From: Phylloscopus collybita
Lineage: Eukaryota > Chordata > Aves > Passeriformes > Phylloscopidae
DNA length: 64,000 nt
Direction: 5' to 3'
NCBI GenBank assembly: GCA_027886175.1
Contig: JAJNNQ010000026.1
Coordinates: 9,834,001-9,898,000, forward strand
Shown here: in pieces, positions 34,444 to 48,219 of the stretch
Layout: each line of letters starts with the position of its first letter
Position numbering within the stretch: the first letter of the stretch is position 1
Made by a program: the position numbers and the translations under genes
Notes under the pieces: model-generated
The model's input: the letters and a program-made list of their open reading frames with translations, nothing else
Told to the model about the DNA's origin: nothing
The model's database searches: none

Positions 34444-36086
34444 CTCGGTGCTCCCCTGGCACTACGGCATCCATGGCTTTGTTGGTGTCCCTGCAGCAGG
34501 TGCCGTCTGCACTGTGCCACTCATTGAGCCTCCTCACACCCTCCTGCTTTCCCTGCCTTTCCAAAAACACAGGGCATTGAGCACGACTTCTCTGCCTTTA
34601 TGGCAACAGAAGTTGAAGGAAGCAGCATTGAAGACAGTGCTCCATAACACACCATCAGTCCAGACTTTCCAGTGAGAAGTGACAGGGAGCTCTGCTGAAA
34701 TGCAGATACTGCAGAAGAGGCCAGGTCATAAATCTTGCCTACTCTTTTTTTTTAATGTGAATTAATGTTTGTTACTGTTGGAGCACGGCTTCCATATTGT
34801 CATCCCTTAAATCCCAATAAAGACAATAAAGAAATTCCTGTCATTTCAAGACACCAGATTGTTTATAACAATTTATTCTCTCTCAGAGAAAAAAAAAAGC
34901 ACTAAAATCACTTTTTTAGCACAGTTTTATGCCACTAGTGGCTACTTTTATAAATCTTACTGACTAAACTTTGATTAATCCAAAAGTATGACATCAAAGC
35001 AGAAACACTGGAACTAGAAATGCTTATGTAAACACAGATGGTCTTGAGAAAAACATGACGAAATTTTGTGAAAGGCAAAAGGTAGAAGAAGTTGACAGAC
35101 ATAGGATGTCTTACTTTCCTTTAAAAAGCTCTTCTGCATGTGTGCTTTGAAACATATTGATATCTTCAATTCTCATGTTATTTAGTTTCATTGCACATTC
35201 TGCTCTGTAATGGGGAGAAACTTGTGCTAGCCCTTACTTCTATGAACTACAACTTTCAATTATGTTCTTTTGTTATTTAGTTCCCAAGAATATCTTCCAA
35301 GTTTGATAATAATTTATGTTGTGTGTCTATTAAGTCACTTTTATAGGATCCAACATAACCAGCACCAGCTCGTGTGAAGCCTGAAGACAACTTTGTGTTT
35401 CTGTGAAGGCCATTTGATATCTGCCTTCTTTTATGGTTGACCTTGAAGGGGAGTTCAGTTTGGTAATTTATGGCAAACAGCATCCAGGAAGACCCATTTG
35501 CAAGATTCACTGTCACTTAGTGCTAAACGATCGCTCCTGACTCTGAAGACAATCTGAGTCCCTGACAGGGCAATCCCATAAAAAATATTGCTTGGCCACC
35601 CAGGTGTCTTTTCCAATTATCTGGAGTAGAAATTAATACTTTTAAAAGCTGCTAGTTTTTGAAAGGTTATTCCAATTTATTCCAGTAGTTTCTTTTACAC
35701 ATTATGATAAATTGGTTTATTACACAGTTATTTTCAATGTCAGCTTTTTAGAAGATTGAATCATAATGTTGAAACATTAGAGTGAATGGCAAACATATTA
35801 TTTTACAGCTGAGTAATATATTCCCTCTAAAAAAAATTTGCTCTGTTTTTAATAACAAGTAATTTTATGATCGTATTGCTTAATGCTGTTTCCCCACAAT
35901 ATCTATTTCCATGTAGTAAAGACTGGAGGACTTTCTCTCCAGTTGTCAGTGACAGGTTGGACAGGACACAAAATCTATGGAACTACAATAATCCAAATTG
36001 TGAGCTGCGCTTTTAAGTATAAGAATTCGTGATTTTTCAGTATCAGTTTAATATATGGAGCAGCTCCAGGGAGAATAAATGGTTAG

Positions 36087-36118
36087 GCTCACTTTAGTGA
36101 GCTTCTAAATTTAGAAGC
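36087..36118. repeat. Two abutting small palindromes
   Basis: gctcac-ttta-gtgagc (36087-36102) forms a 6-bp stem with a 4-nt loop. It overlaps by two bases the perfect 18-bp palindrome gcttctaaatttagaagc (36101-36118). Confidence 0.93.
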
Positions 36119-36349
36119 AAGTTTTTTTTTAATGTCATGTTTTCTTCATTGATTTTTTTTCTTTCAGTGATAATCTCTGGGTGCTATTTTTGTTCCCCAA
36201 ATCCTCTCCAATGGATCTATAAAAGGACTGTAATTAGCATTTTAATGGGAATAGTTGAATCTCACCGTTTCCCTACAGCGAGCATATTTTTATTTATGTA
36301 GAGCTCTGCAATACTCAAAGACATAAGAAATTCATCATTTCTTTTGCCT

Positions 36350-36485
36350 TTATTTATTTTTTCCTTTTTTTTTCTTTTTTTCTTTTTTCTTTTTTCTTTT
36401 TTCTTTTTTTCTTTTTGTTTTTGTTTTTATTTTTGTTTTGGAAGCTGGGAGAGGAGGAGATGGAGTGGGGAGGAGAAGAAACAAA
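36350..36485. repeat. Pyrimidine tract followed by purine tract
   Basis: 36351-36440 is T-rich with repeated ttttttc units. 36441-36485 is almost all G and A with several GG/GGG runs. Such junctions can adopt triplex or G-quadruplex structures. The K-rich 103-codon minus-strand frame is an artefact. Confidence 0.9.
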
Positions 36486-39400
36486 GCTAAAACCCTCATC
36501 CTTTTCGACACTGTATCTGCTTGTAGAACAGTTTCTTTTTCCAGTATGAATAACAAATTTTTTGGCTCTCTATCATCAGTTCTGCAGGTGGCTGAATACT
36601 TTGAACTCCTATTGACTTCTTTCACAGCACAATAAAGTTTCCGTCCTGAGGTGCACAGCAATGCCCCGTGTATTTTTTAATTGGAACAATTATCTCAGAA
36701 TGGTTCAGTACAAAGTACCACTACAAAAAGACAATTTCCTGTAGGTAAATGGTGTCAATTTCAAAAGTAGTAGGTTACTGCTAATGAGTGTCTGACACTA
36801 TTTTTCAAGCAGGCACATGTAAAGATAAAGATTTGGATCTCAGCCCAAATGTTTAGAGAGTAAGACACCTACAGCTCAAATAGTCAGGTAATGGCACCAG
36901 AAATAATCTTCCCTGAAACCCAGAACTTCTTCCTCGTCATGACCTTCTGCTGGCTGTGAGTAGGGAAACCTGCCATACAACCTGAGCTCCTCACAGATGT
37001 ATTCTCCATTTCCACAGGCTGATTTCCATGGCAGTGTGGCAGGTAAAGACCTGATGTATTTATCATCTGTGTGATGTGGAGAAATAATTTAAGTCTATAA
37101 TATATAATATTTGGATTCCGGCATCACAGCCACAATAAGCAACTATATAAGCAATAGTTTACAAATGGAATGGTTTCATGGATAAGAAACAGGTTCTATT
37201 GCAGGAGAACGGGCATGGCTCCTGTTGTAACTGGGACAAGTTGGTGGCACTGTTTGTGTGAAATTGTGGATCCCATGTGCCCTGTAAGGAGGTGTGTGCC
37301 CCAGCTTCATCCAGGAACTCACTGGTGTGCTGCCCTCTTCACACCCAAAAGATCCACATGCAGCCTTTGTAAAGACTCTCAGGAAGCTGCTGAGCTGTGT
37401 CTGCACTTCAAGGTTCTTGGTTTTAGCAGACCACAAATCAGCAAATCTGTAGCTACGTTGCCTAGTCTGCTCATTTTTAAATGTAAATGCTTTCTGACTC
37501 TATTCCCTAGAAATGTTGGTGGGTAAGGGCTAGGAAAGATGTTTTTCCCCAGCCCCATCAATATTTTTTCCCACTTTATCATATTAATATCAATGAAAAG
37601 GTCATATACCTGGAATGCAAATCCATGGAAGAGTGATTTCCAGATATTTCTTGTTAAAACACCAATAATAAATAACAGTATATACATAACATCTTCTTAT
37701 TTTCCTGAATAATGAGATGTATCTCCCATCATGCTAAATATTGAAGTTGGCTTTAAATTGGTCAGAATTCATCTTTCTGGTCAATAAATCTTGATATTTC
37801 CCTCCACAGAGATCAATACCTGTTTAATATATCAGATTATTGAATGAGGTTAATAAGTGTAGCTTTGCGTGAAGACTCTTATAAATGGTGAACAGTCCAA
37901 GTTTAGGAGACTTCACAAAGGCTTACAACATGCTATATGGACTATATCAGTTGAATGTTAAGAAACTGCTGAACTGTGCATTAAATAAATTACTGTATTG
38001 CTCAGAGAGTTACAGTAAGGTCTATTAAGTACTTATTTAAAGACTTGGCAACAGTGAACAACAATAAATAATTCAAGTAGCACCTCTAATCTTGTTTTCT
38101 TTCTCCTTAATTGGTTTTACAGCATTGTTTTGACATTTACCCTTGAATTAAAAAAAAAAATACTCAGAAAGAAGAAAATGCATGCTGTGCACTAATCCAG
38201 CTGTCAATTGAGTACTTACATATTGATGCATCAGAACAGCACAGGAGCTCTACTCTGTCTTCAGAGCTGGCAAAGCCCAATATTGGTGTGCAGCTGTATG
38301 GGCATCTGGGCTTGCAGAAAAACTGAGTGTAAGAACTGTATGTACAAACATAAAATTATTTTAAAAATATAGAGGTATTGCATAACCATCTCAGGGAGAC
38401 TCCAGATGTATAAGAAATCCTGTCCAATCTATCACTCAGGGAGATATCTAAAGGCCAAATATTTGCCAGGAAGGACAGATGGATCCAGAAGAGCTCAACA
38501 GCTGGAAAACTCAAGAAGTAAAGGACAGCCAACACTTTTGCTGCTAAGATTTTTTCAGCCTATTGGGAGCCTTCAGGTTTTAAGGTTAAAAGGGATGTTC
38601 CAGGTCATATTTCAACTCAGCTTTTAGAACTGGCAAAATTTTTGTTAGTTTTAGTTTTAATTAAGTTACACAATATAAGAGATAATTTGGTTTCTGTAGA
38701 AGTTTTTCAAATTTTTTTATCTAAAGTATTTTTTATTGACTGGCTATTTTATTCAAAATTATTAAGTTTATGGACAGGATTTTTTTTTAATGAAGAGAAA
38801 ATAGAATAGGACAATAAAAGCCACGAGTTTTCCTTTTCATTAATTTTAATTTTGCTACGTAATTTTCTTTGGCAATACGTAAGATACAAGTTTGCACATC
38901 TGAGTACAGGTATATAAAAACATACATATATATACATATGAGAAATGAGATTATAGTGTCCTTTCTTGAGCAATATATGAATCCATTCAAAGAATACATT
39001 TAGTGAACCTCAAATTGGTAAAAATGTGGCACATACTGCATTTAGATATCATATTGACACCTCTCAGAACTTCAGATGGAAGTATTAACACTTTTGTCAT
39101 GTACATATCACCTCCATGCATATTCATATTGAAATTTCTATGCATAGTAAATAATTTTTTTTCTGTTACAGACACAGTATGGGTTTGTTTGTGCATCCAC
39201 TGTTTAAAAAATTACATTTTCCAACACATCCTTCTCTTTCTTTTCTTCTAAAAATTAAAGAGATTTTTTGAAAATACCCATCTTACTGTGTACTAAAATA
39301 CAAAAGTTCAAAACAAAGACCATTATTCAAAGTAAAACTGAAGAATATATTTTTCTTACTCAGAGAAATGTAGAAATACTCCTCTCATGTATACTTATCT

Positions 39401-39656
39401 CACTTATTTTAATAGGATGTAATTAAAAAAAATAGTTTCTTTGTACTTGGGCCATTAAGGTGTTCCCAGAGTGCAGAAATCCCTCCATCTCCTTATAAAG
39501 ATACTCTACTGAGTGTTGGAAGACTGAAGTAAAGTTAATAAAATCCCTTCTGACACTAATGAATTTTCTGTCTTCATTACGATTTATGGTTGAGATGACT
39601 TATATTGACACCTCCCCAGTAAGTCCAGACAATAAAAGTAAAACCCACTGCTCTTA

Positions 39657-39683
39657 TTTCCCATTCAATTTCCCATTCAATTT
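39657..39683. repeat. 12-bp tandem duplication
   Basis: The unit tttcccattcaa is present twice without mismatch, followed by ttt. Confidence 0.93.
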
Positions 39684-42245
39684 GTCTGTAATAAACATCT
39701 TTGTGAATCTTAATGTTAATTAATTTACCTATATCCATTATAGTTAATATCTGACTAACCATGAAACAAATCTAATTAGTTTCATCTCTGTTTTAAGCCA
39801 GGTTACTAACCATTCACTCTTAGGACAAAGTAGCTTTTATATACCCTATTTAGGTGTTTTCAAGCAGACTGCATTGCTAGCTCTGATGATAGCCTATCAA
39901 CTGGGCTGGGTTAAGTCACTTCAGTCCCTTTACTCCATTCCCACATCAAAAAAGAGGAACATTTCACATTAAATCCTTAGACCTTGTTGTGAGCTCAGGG
40001 AACAAAACCTCATTACATCACTAATATTTGTAATAGAGTAATGGTCCCCCCAGAGGTCTGATCTCTCTTGGAACTGGCTGAAGAAGAGCTGGGAGTCACA
40101 CCTGAATTAGTCAGTTACCCAATAAAATCTTCTCTCTACAGAGAAAGGCAACCTTCCACAAGTGGCAGGAGAGATCTGTGTGAAGGTGATGCCACAGGCT
40201 GAGATGATCTACCTTTGGAACATACCTGCTACTCTCCACTGAGAGAGTTCTTACAGCTTACTTACAATTGAAACCAAGGGAAGTAATCAAATACCTAAAT
40301 ATATGTCCTTAGTGCATTTTGTGGTGCAGCAGAGTACTGCAGCTCTGTAAGGTGGGAGTCCTCCATCATTCTTGTGTCAAAGCTGTTAGCATCTTGCATG
40401 TATCTTGGATTACCATAGAGCATCCAAATTGGTGCTAAATGCCTATGCCAGGTACCTGCATTGCTCTTCACATTTTAGGACACTGCAGGGGAAGGAATTT
40501 TTTTCCTTCCCCCCATGTAGCATACAGTGAATCTCATGCAAAGGTACAGCCTTTGGATGAGAGAAGACTTGAGAACATGCTTACATAAGCAAAGCAGCAT
40601 TTCCTGGAAATTGAAAATATTGTTCTTTCAAATAATAAATATTTTGATCAGCCAATCATATGTTTATCCATGCTAGTACATAACTGGTATTTAGTTTGTC
40701 TTAAGCAACAAACTTATTCATGGTAGTATGACCAAAGGAATAACTTTATGGGTTGTAGTCTTAAAATAATTATTCTGGTCTGGTTTTATTTTCTTTCTTT
40801 TTTTAAGGACATATTCTGTCTGCAGATACATGACTTGTTTTCTAAAAGAGTCCTTTTTCTAAAAGTAAATAAAATCAAATAATATTGATCTAATTGTGCT
40901 TACTTACTAATGAATGTCTCAGGAAAGAAAATAATTTAGGAAAAAGGAGGTGACATGTTTGTAGTTTGGCCATATCTATTACCATCTTAATTTCATAAAA
41001 CTATGGGCTGACCTTGACTTGACCATGCATTTTATGAGCTCAGATAACCAGCTACCACTCAAGAGAGCAAAAGCAGTCAGTTGACCAGTCACTTAAATTC
41101 AAGGATAGATCAATCATAAACTTGGAGAATTTGCATACAGTTTTAAAATAAATCCCTACAGGGGTCTCTCTTTGCAGCTGAATTCCACATGCTCTGTGGT
41201 CTGGGCAATTGTCGTTTCCTTTGAATTTGTGTTTACCAATCTAACAAGTTTAGTTTTCACATCCTTAACAAAACATGGGATTGGGAGGCTCATTTTCTCC
41301 GATGGCTTAATCCAGCTCCCATTAAAATCAATGAAATTACCCTGTTGGCTAAAGTGAGATCTGGGTTATAGTCTATACACAGAACAGTTGTGCAAGATCA
41401 GCTCAAAAGTACATTTACTCCAGCATCCCATTTCTGACAAGAATGTATAAAGTGTGCTTATGGAAGAAGTCATGAAAACAGGGCAAATACAGAATGATAC
41501 TTTAACTTGTACCCTTGCTACACACAGGAATTTGCATTTCAGAGATTTTGTGAGCTGTATGTTGTAATCACTTCATTCTGTTTAATAGCTTTTGATGGAT
41601 TTTTCACTGAAAGTCTTCAATCTGCCTTTGAATCCACTTATACTTTTGACATTTGCAGGGTTCCACAACTGAATTATGCCTTATTTGAAAAAGTACTTCC
41701 TTTTGTTTATTTTAAATGGCTTAATAGTAATCTCATTTGGTTCTTCCTAGTTCTTATATCCTGAAAAATAATGAATAATCAGTCTCATGTTCAGCATCTA
41801 CATGCGATTCACAATTTTATAGACTTAAACTATATTTTCCTTCTACATTATTACTTTTTCAACCTGAAGAGTTCCATTTTATGTAATTATCTCTCACAGG
41901 AAGGGCCATTGCTCAGCTTCTTTGAAAAACTTGTAGTTCTACTTGGTCTTGTTTGAAGTGACACAGCAAGAAATATCTGCAGAATTTAAGATGTAGATAT
42001 ACCAGGAATATACACAGTGGTACAGTGTCCTCTGTTATCATCCCTTTTTTCCTGCCATTACTTTGCTATTTCAACTGCCCTGAACACTAAGATAATGCTG
42101 ACATTTGGCACACAGCTATTAGCATCACTTCTCTTATAAGCAAGAGCTGATTTTCATGACTATGCTTTAGTGTAAACTACACACATAATACAAATGTATT
42201 AGTTTGCCTTTTTAACCACTGAATTTTGTTGGTACCATGAATTGC

Positions 42246-42355
42246 ATAGAATCATAGAATGGTTTGGAAGGGACCTTAAAGATCACCTAGTTCCAACACC
42301 CTTGTTGTACATGGGCATGCACAACTTCTACTAGACTAGCTTGATCAAAAATTCC
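42246..42355 (-). mobile_element. CR1 LINE 3'-end stub
   Basis: The plus strand starts atagaatcatagaatggttt, the complement of the CR1 terminal 8-mer repeat, then ggaagggaccttaaagatca. The match decays after about 60 bp but still shows a ctagactagcttg block. Minus orientation, no coding part. Confidence 0.9.
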
Positions 42356-43009
42356 TTCTGTAACTCTTCTTAATCAGGGGATTTTTTGGGCTAACGTGAA
42401 ACTTTTGTGACACCGACAGTTTCACTCTTCAACCTCACAATTCAACACAGTTTCTAAGTCAGTTTTGTCTGTGTGTAATGACAAATCAGAATAAAGATTC
42501 CTCAGAGAGATTGATTGTTTATTAAACCTCTTCTTTAGAAAGAGATGGAATTTTGATGTAGTAATTGAGCTGCAGTATTACAGTGTTCTATCTTCCCACC
42601 TGTCTCTGATGGGTTTCTGCGTGAATTCCAAATCCTCAAAGTTTCCTTTCTCTGACACATCCTCACCCGTTCCCTCATTTCAGGCAGGTGATATCCTTCA
42701 CATTACTAATTTGGGATTAAACCAGTGTTAATTTCTTCCAGTGGCAATTGTGGGCATTCAGGGGTGATGCCCTTCAGTCACTCCAGCCAATCCTCCCAAG
42801 TGGCCGCAGTCCCACTTCCCAGTGAAGCTGGACTCCGCTCGCTGCACTCACCATGAAAATGTTAGTGCCTCTGAGAGCCCTATTAGTACTGCCAGCAAAG
42901 CTTCTCTGAGCAAGGCGTTTGACACATTCTGGATGGGGTGGCACATTTTGGGGGTTGTGCAAAACTGTTTCTAGTAACCCATTTGAACAAAAATAGAAAA
43001 AGATATATT

Positions 43010-43027
43010 AAAAAAAAAAAAAAAAAA
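43010..43027. repeat. Poly(A) run
   Basis: Eighteen A, no associated element recognised. Confidence 0.9.
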
Positions 43028-43823
43028 CCGCAAGAGCATTAGTGTACTATGTACAATACTTGGTGAAAAAGAACAGCTGTATTAGGGGCATCCCTGTAAG
43101 GATCTGTGACAACAACAAAACCCTTGAAGTTAAAACACTATCCAACACGCTTTTATCAAAAGCCATGTGGACTTTTTGGATGCTCTCTTCCATCATTGCT
43201 GTGATTAACATCATCTGTTCTTTCTGGCAAGCAAATAAATAGATAACTAAAACATGGTCAGATACTCTTGCCTGAAATGTGACAAATATGCCTTGCCAGC
43301 AGATGACAAATATCTCTTTCTCAGAGATCCACCAAACTCAAAAACCTGTGATGCATTTTTTAGTTTTTTAAAGTGTGAAATTTGGGAGGTACACTTCAGT
43401 AAAATACTGTCTGGTATATGAGCATGTCTCCTGAATAAGAACAGATACCAGACACAACAGACTATGTGAGTTACTTCTTAAGATGAAATCTGCTTTCTTA
43501 ATCTCTTCCTTTCTGAAGGCAAGGTGATTTACTTAAATATGCTGTCCATACTTGTCTGTCAGGCTCTTATGCCTTCCTATTAATTTTTGAAACCCTTAAT
43601 CAAACTTTACAGAAGGTAGAGGAGTTTGTGCTAGCTACAAAGAGAAAACAATTTGGGTATAGAAAATGGCTATTTTTGTTATTAGAATATTTGCTTCTAC
43701 TATGTGGAAATGTTGTGTGCCTGAATCAAAATGCAAAGTGGTAGAAGCCATATTTAGGCTTAAATATCAAAGCTTTATTGAATTCTGTTACCTTCTTTAC
43801 AAAGATACTTGGAGTGATGTAAT

Positions 43824-43862
43824 AAAACAAAAACATAAACAACAACAAAACAAAACAAAACA
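43824..43862. repeat. (CAAAA)n-type microsatellite
   Basis: Imperfect CAAAA and CAA units; only A and C apart from two T. Confidence 0.88.
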
Positions 43863-44890
43863 ACTATGAATGAACAAAATGAAGTGTTTAATTTTTTTTC
43901 AAACAAATTCTCTGTATCTGGATGTGAACATGGAAAGCATGGTGCAGACTACACGGATTCAATTTCTGTGATTTTTTTTGCATCTAAAGAATAGGTTTTT
44001 GTCACAGGTGTGTTGCATCTCATCCTCTGGGTCAGTTTATCCTTCCCTCCAACAAATCACAAGATTGTACTGTGTACTTCACCTTGTAGGTGCAAGAAGC
44101 AATATCTGTAAAAATAATGAAAGGAAAAGTGTTTCAAGCTGTTACAACTGTAATGGACTTACATTTAGGGAGAGCCTTTATTAAAGGCTTCCACATATTT
44201 TTTCCTGTTAAAAATACTGAATTGCTAAGAACTGAAAACTGTCTTTTTTTTCATGTAATTTTTCATGTAAAATTTGAAATGCAACTAGCACTAGATGCCA
44301 ATGAAAAGAGCTGTCATTTTCTTGATAGCAGGAACCATGGTACGTGTGAGTTTGTGTTTAAAAAAGTGATACTTTCTTTCAAGAGGCTTTCATGTTTAAA
44401 AATGTGTACATTAAGATATCCTCCCAAAAATATTGGTTGTTCACAGGTTGACTAGCATTTCAAAAAAAGAGGTCACAGTTCTCATCCAGTTTGTTTTACA
44501 GTCTAAATCTCAGACATCAACTTTCCATGGAAGAAAAGTTACCTAAAGATTGTAGATTATGTAATACCTTTTGCGGGCAGTGAATTACATGGACCTCTGA
44601 TTTAATCTACCTTGGCAATTTCTATGACCCTCTGTTTCTTCTAATCTCTTCAATGTACCTTCATATCAATAGAAATCCTGAGAGTGGTGTCAGGAAAAGC
44701 AAATTTATATTTGTAGGATGCTTAGCTAACACAGAAACAATGAAAGGTGAAGGAAGGAAAAGAGTTTCTTATTTTAGAAGTGTCAATGTGCTGCCCAGAA
44801 TAAGAACACATTAACAGCATAGTTAACAATCATCACTTAATTACTCTGCTTTCACAGGTGTTTTTACAGGTGCTTTCACAGCAATCCTTC

Positions 44891-44914
44891 CAGATAACCT
44901 TTCAGATAACCTTC
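44891..44914. repeat. 12-bp tandem duplication
   Basis: Two copies of cagataaccttt, the second ending in c instead of t. Confidence 0.88.
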
Positions 44915-45017
44915 TTTCTTATAGAAAGCTTTTTCTTGAAAGCAAATATTTGAATAATTTTCTTTCGCAGAAATCCTACATTGAGTGAAATGACTTTGCT
45001 CAATGCCATGAGGGATT

Positions 45018-45049
45018 AAAAAAAGAAAAAAAAAAAAAGAAAAAAAAAA
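45018..45049. repeat. A-rich tract with G interruptions
   Basis: About 32 nt of A broken by two single G residues. Confidence 0.9.
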
Positions 45050-47097
45050 TACAAAAAGACTGATTCATGCTAAGAGAAAGGACTTTGTGCTAAGGAGTAA
45101 AGTCATGAAAATATTCCAGTGTAAGTAAGATGTGATGAACATTTCCTCTGTAAATGAGGGAAGGGACTCAACTTTCTCTACCCATACAAGTACAAAGATC
45201 TATTAATATGTAGAGGACACATAAAATATAGTAGTAAAGGGGGGAAAGAGATTTTACGACAAAATACTAGTCTAAAAACAGCCATTGACAGTTGTCAAGA
45301 TTATATTGTGAAGTAAAATTTGGTAAGAGCTTTCAGATTAAAATTTTGAGCTTAATATTTGATAAAATGGCAAACAATAAAAAACTGACATAAGTTTTTC
45401 TCAGTCAGAAAAAAGAAATCAATCTCTCTTCTGTGCTTTTTCAACAGAATTTTTCAATTCTCCATGTGATTGTTCCCTCTCTTTCAAATTTTTTAGGCAG
45501 TCTGCATATTAGAGTTGTCCCCAAGATATCTGAAGTCACGCTAAAACCAAACTAATAGTTTGCACACTTAAACAATTTTTACTTTCAAAAAGCAGATAGC
45601 CCCTATCACTTAAACGGACTTAAAAATTGAATATATTTAGAGCAGAGATGTGTTTTGCTAGCAAAAGAAACAATTATTTAATATTCCCTCAAGCGTAACC
45701 AGGAAGAGATGATGATGAGACAATGCTCCTTTATTGCCTACCCCTTTGTGTCTGCAAGTCACCTTGCACAAGTTTGATAAAAGACTGCATGAAATAACTC
45801 CTAGACATACACTAGAAAACTGGTAACACAATTTATTTTCACTTTATGTTCATGCTAGCGCTCAATTCAGATCCTCTGCTCTGTATCTGGGCATACATAT
45901 TTCTTTCATACTCACTTTTCCACTTACTCTCTTTGCTGGCTCCTATACTTCAGCCCATTTCTTTGTATCATAACTTCCCCATGTTTTTTCCAGTTCTATT
46001 CTGAGGCTCAGGTCAATGATGGTTCTCATTTTCTGAAACAGCTGAATTATTTTGATTATGAAAATTCCATGCCCAAAACTCAGGCTGAGAAAGACACCAG
46101 ACAAGAAACCTCAAGCCTGCTTATTTTAAAACCTAGGAGAGTCTGAAGCCACAAAAAGCATCCTCTGTTGTTAGGAAACGTCAAGAAATTTTTAGCTGGA
46201 TCAGCAATTTCTACCTCACCTCTAAGTCCTTCCTTTCTAGTGGAGCAGAGGATGTGCCTAAAGAGGGAAGAACAAAGGATCCTGTTCAGGTGGTAAAATT
46301 ATGCATCAATTGGACAAAAGGCCCAATAACAACCCATTCATTTAATTGCCTGAAATATGCCAGTATTTCACTCAAAATCATTTCAGGCTTGTGATGCTAA
46401 ATCATTTTTATTCACATTGAGTTCAAAGGGAGCTAATGACTCTCAGCCCCTTCTACAAGTGAACATTAACAAACAAGATGGCCAGGCAGAGATAGGACCA
46501 AAGGGAGGAATCCCTATTGACAAGAGGTCCAGCTCCCTGGAGATAAAAGGTTTGTCTCAGGATTGGCACCCTGGAAAACAGCTGTTAGGGAAAGCTGAAA
46601 ATTGCTTTGTCAGCACATTTGGCAACAGGCTGGCTGTGCAACCTGAGGTAGCTTTACCTTCAACAGCAGCTGGCCCAGCTGCTGAGGGCTGCCTCCAGGT
46701 CCTTTGGATCCTGCTGCATAGTGCTCCAGTTCCCAAAACAGAAGAAAGCACAAAACCAATCCAGCCTCTTGTCCCCAATACCACCTTGGACCACTTAGTG
46801 TGAAACCCCACATCAGCAGGCAGGTGGAGAATAGACCAGGTCCCTTGTCCTGACCCGGGCAGTGTGCTGTCTGTGCTAGAGCACCATCATCTCCTCCCCT
46901 TCCAGAGCACAGAGCACAGCCACCTGCAGCAGACCTCCTAGGTGACATATGGGGCAGTGCTCTGCAGGTTTGTGACATGGCATGGGACGGAGACACCAGG
47001 CTCCAATCTTGGGTGTCATGAGAGAGAGCAGTTTCACAGGTGAGACATTTTGTGCCAATAAAATTTGCTGGATTAATTTATCTGATTAATTCAGGCC

Positions 47098-47114
47098 TTT
47101 TTTTTTTTTTTTTT
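47098..47114. repeat. Poly(T) tract
   Basis: Seventeen T. Confidence 0.9.
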
Positions 47115-48175
47115 CCTGGTAGCTATCTGAAAATAAGATAATTTTTTTTTCTGGCAAACACCAAATCCCTTTCTTTTGGTGAACAAAAACCCCTCAGATG
47201 ACATATTTTAGATTTGCATGTTTTCCATAAGCTGAAATTTTGAAAAAATATTTAGAGGCTTAAATCCCCAAATTTATCACTCCACTGTAAAAGGCAGTTT
47301 GAAACAGTTTCATATATTATTTAAAACCTTGTAGATTTGTTATTTCCTGACGGACATTCTAATTTCATGAAGTGGTTCTGTATGCTAGAATTTTCTCAGC
47401 AAAGCTGTCTTGAAGACTGAGGTTAAAAATAACAACTATATCATGAAAATAGTAAAAATGTCACAAATTGGTAAAGGAAATTAAGAGAATTTTTGAATAT
47501 TAAAAGCAATATGGAGGACTGGTCCAGCAAAGCAGACGTTAATTTTCAGAGACTTCAAAAGTAGTTTTCATTGGTTTGGGTGACTGGTGACATTCTTAAA
47601 CTAGTGCCTTGTCTATCAAGTGGGTTTTTTTTTCATCTTCCTTAGGTAGACCAGTAAAATAATCATTTAAATCTCCACACCACCTCTTTTTGCAAGGAAT
47701 CTAATAAGAAACTTCACAGTTATAGTCCAGATTTCCACGACTGCAATTGCTTTTCTGTTAATGAAGAATCTTGGACCCCCTGGAAGAATGCTGTGGAAGT
47801 GGAGGAGGTTCCCCTCGGCCTTGCAGCACCACAGCACTCTGTGGGAGGACTCCCACACTTCACTGCTGCACCAAGGCACTCCCTGACCATGATGAGTGGC
47901 ACGTTGCATGAAACAATGCAGATAACCACAGCTACAGGTTGCTCTACCCAGTGTTGTTTCTTGTCTGAGATTCTGGTCCAGTATACAGGGAACTTTCATG
48001 GAAAGTCCCACACTAGAGTCTTTATAGGAGCTAGGCTTGCCTGGTGTGAATGAAAAGAATATGTCCTCCCTTTATGAGCAGAGCATCATATATCCCAAGT
48101 AACAATTACAGAACTACCAGAGCCAGTGAAGGAATCTAGAAATCACACTGCATAATGTACTTCGACCTCAGGGTT

Positions 48176-48219
48176 AAAAGAAAAAAAAAAAAAAAAAAAA
48201 AAGAAAAAAAGAAAAAAAA
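48176..48219. repeat. A-rich tract with G interruptions
   Basis: About 44 nt of A with three single G residues. The F-rich part of the 98-codon minus-strand frame is its translation. Confidence 0.92.

Larger units (their letters stand above)
34444..42245. other. Non-coding unique sequence
   Basis: No gene recognised. It contains a pair of AATAAA motifs (34816 and 34825) with no transcript evidence, small palindromes near 36.1 kb, a pyrimidine/purine tract at 36.35-36.49 kb, an A run near 38149 and a 12-bp tandem duplication at 39657-39683. The 118-codon frame at 37170-37526 has no recognisable domain. Confidence 0.65.

Noticed and set aside
34816..34830. Two AATAAA motifs 9 bp apart, as at a gene's 3' end
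   Set aside because: AATAAA is frequent in AT-rich DNA; there is no coding frame upstream and no clear downstream GT-rich element.
37170..37526. 118-codon cysteine-containing plus-strand frame
   Set aside because: Cysteine spacing is irregular and fits no known zinc-binding or disulfide fold; the reverse strand is also open.
44090..44455. 121-codon plus-strand frame
   Set aside because: No family resemblance; ordinary AT-rich composition.
46357..46803. 148-codon plus-strand frame, the longest outside repeats
   Set aside because: No known domain, signal peptide or family resemblance, overlapping open frames on the other strand, and no splice or promoter context.
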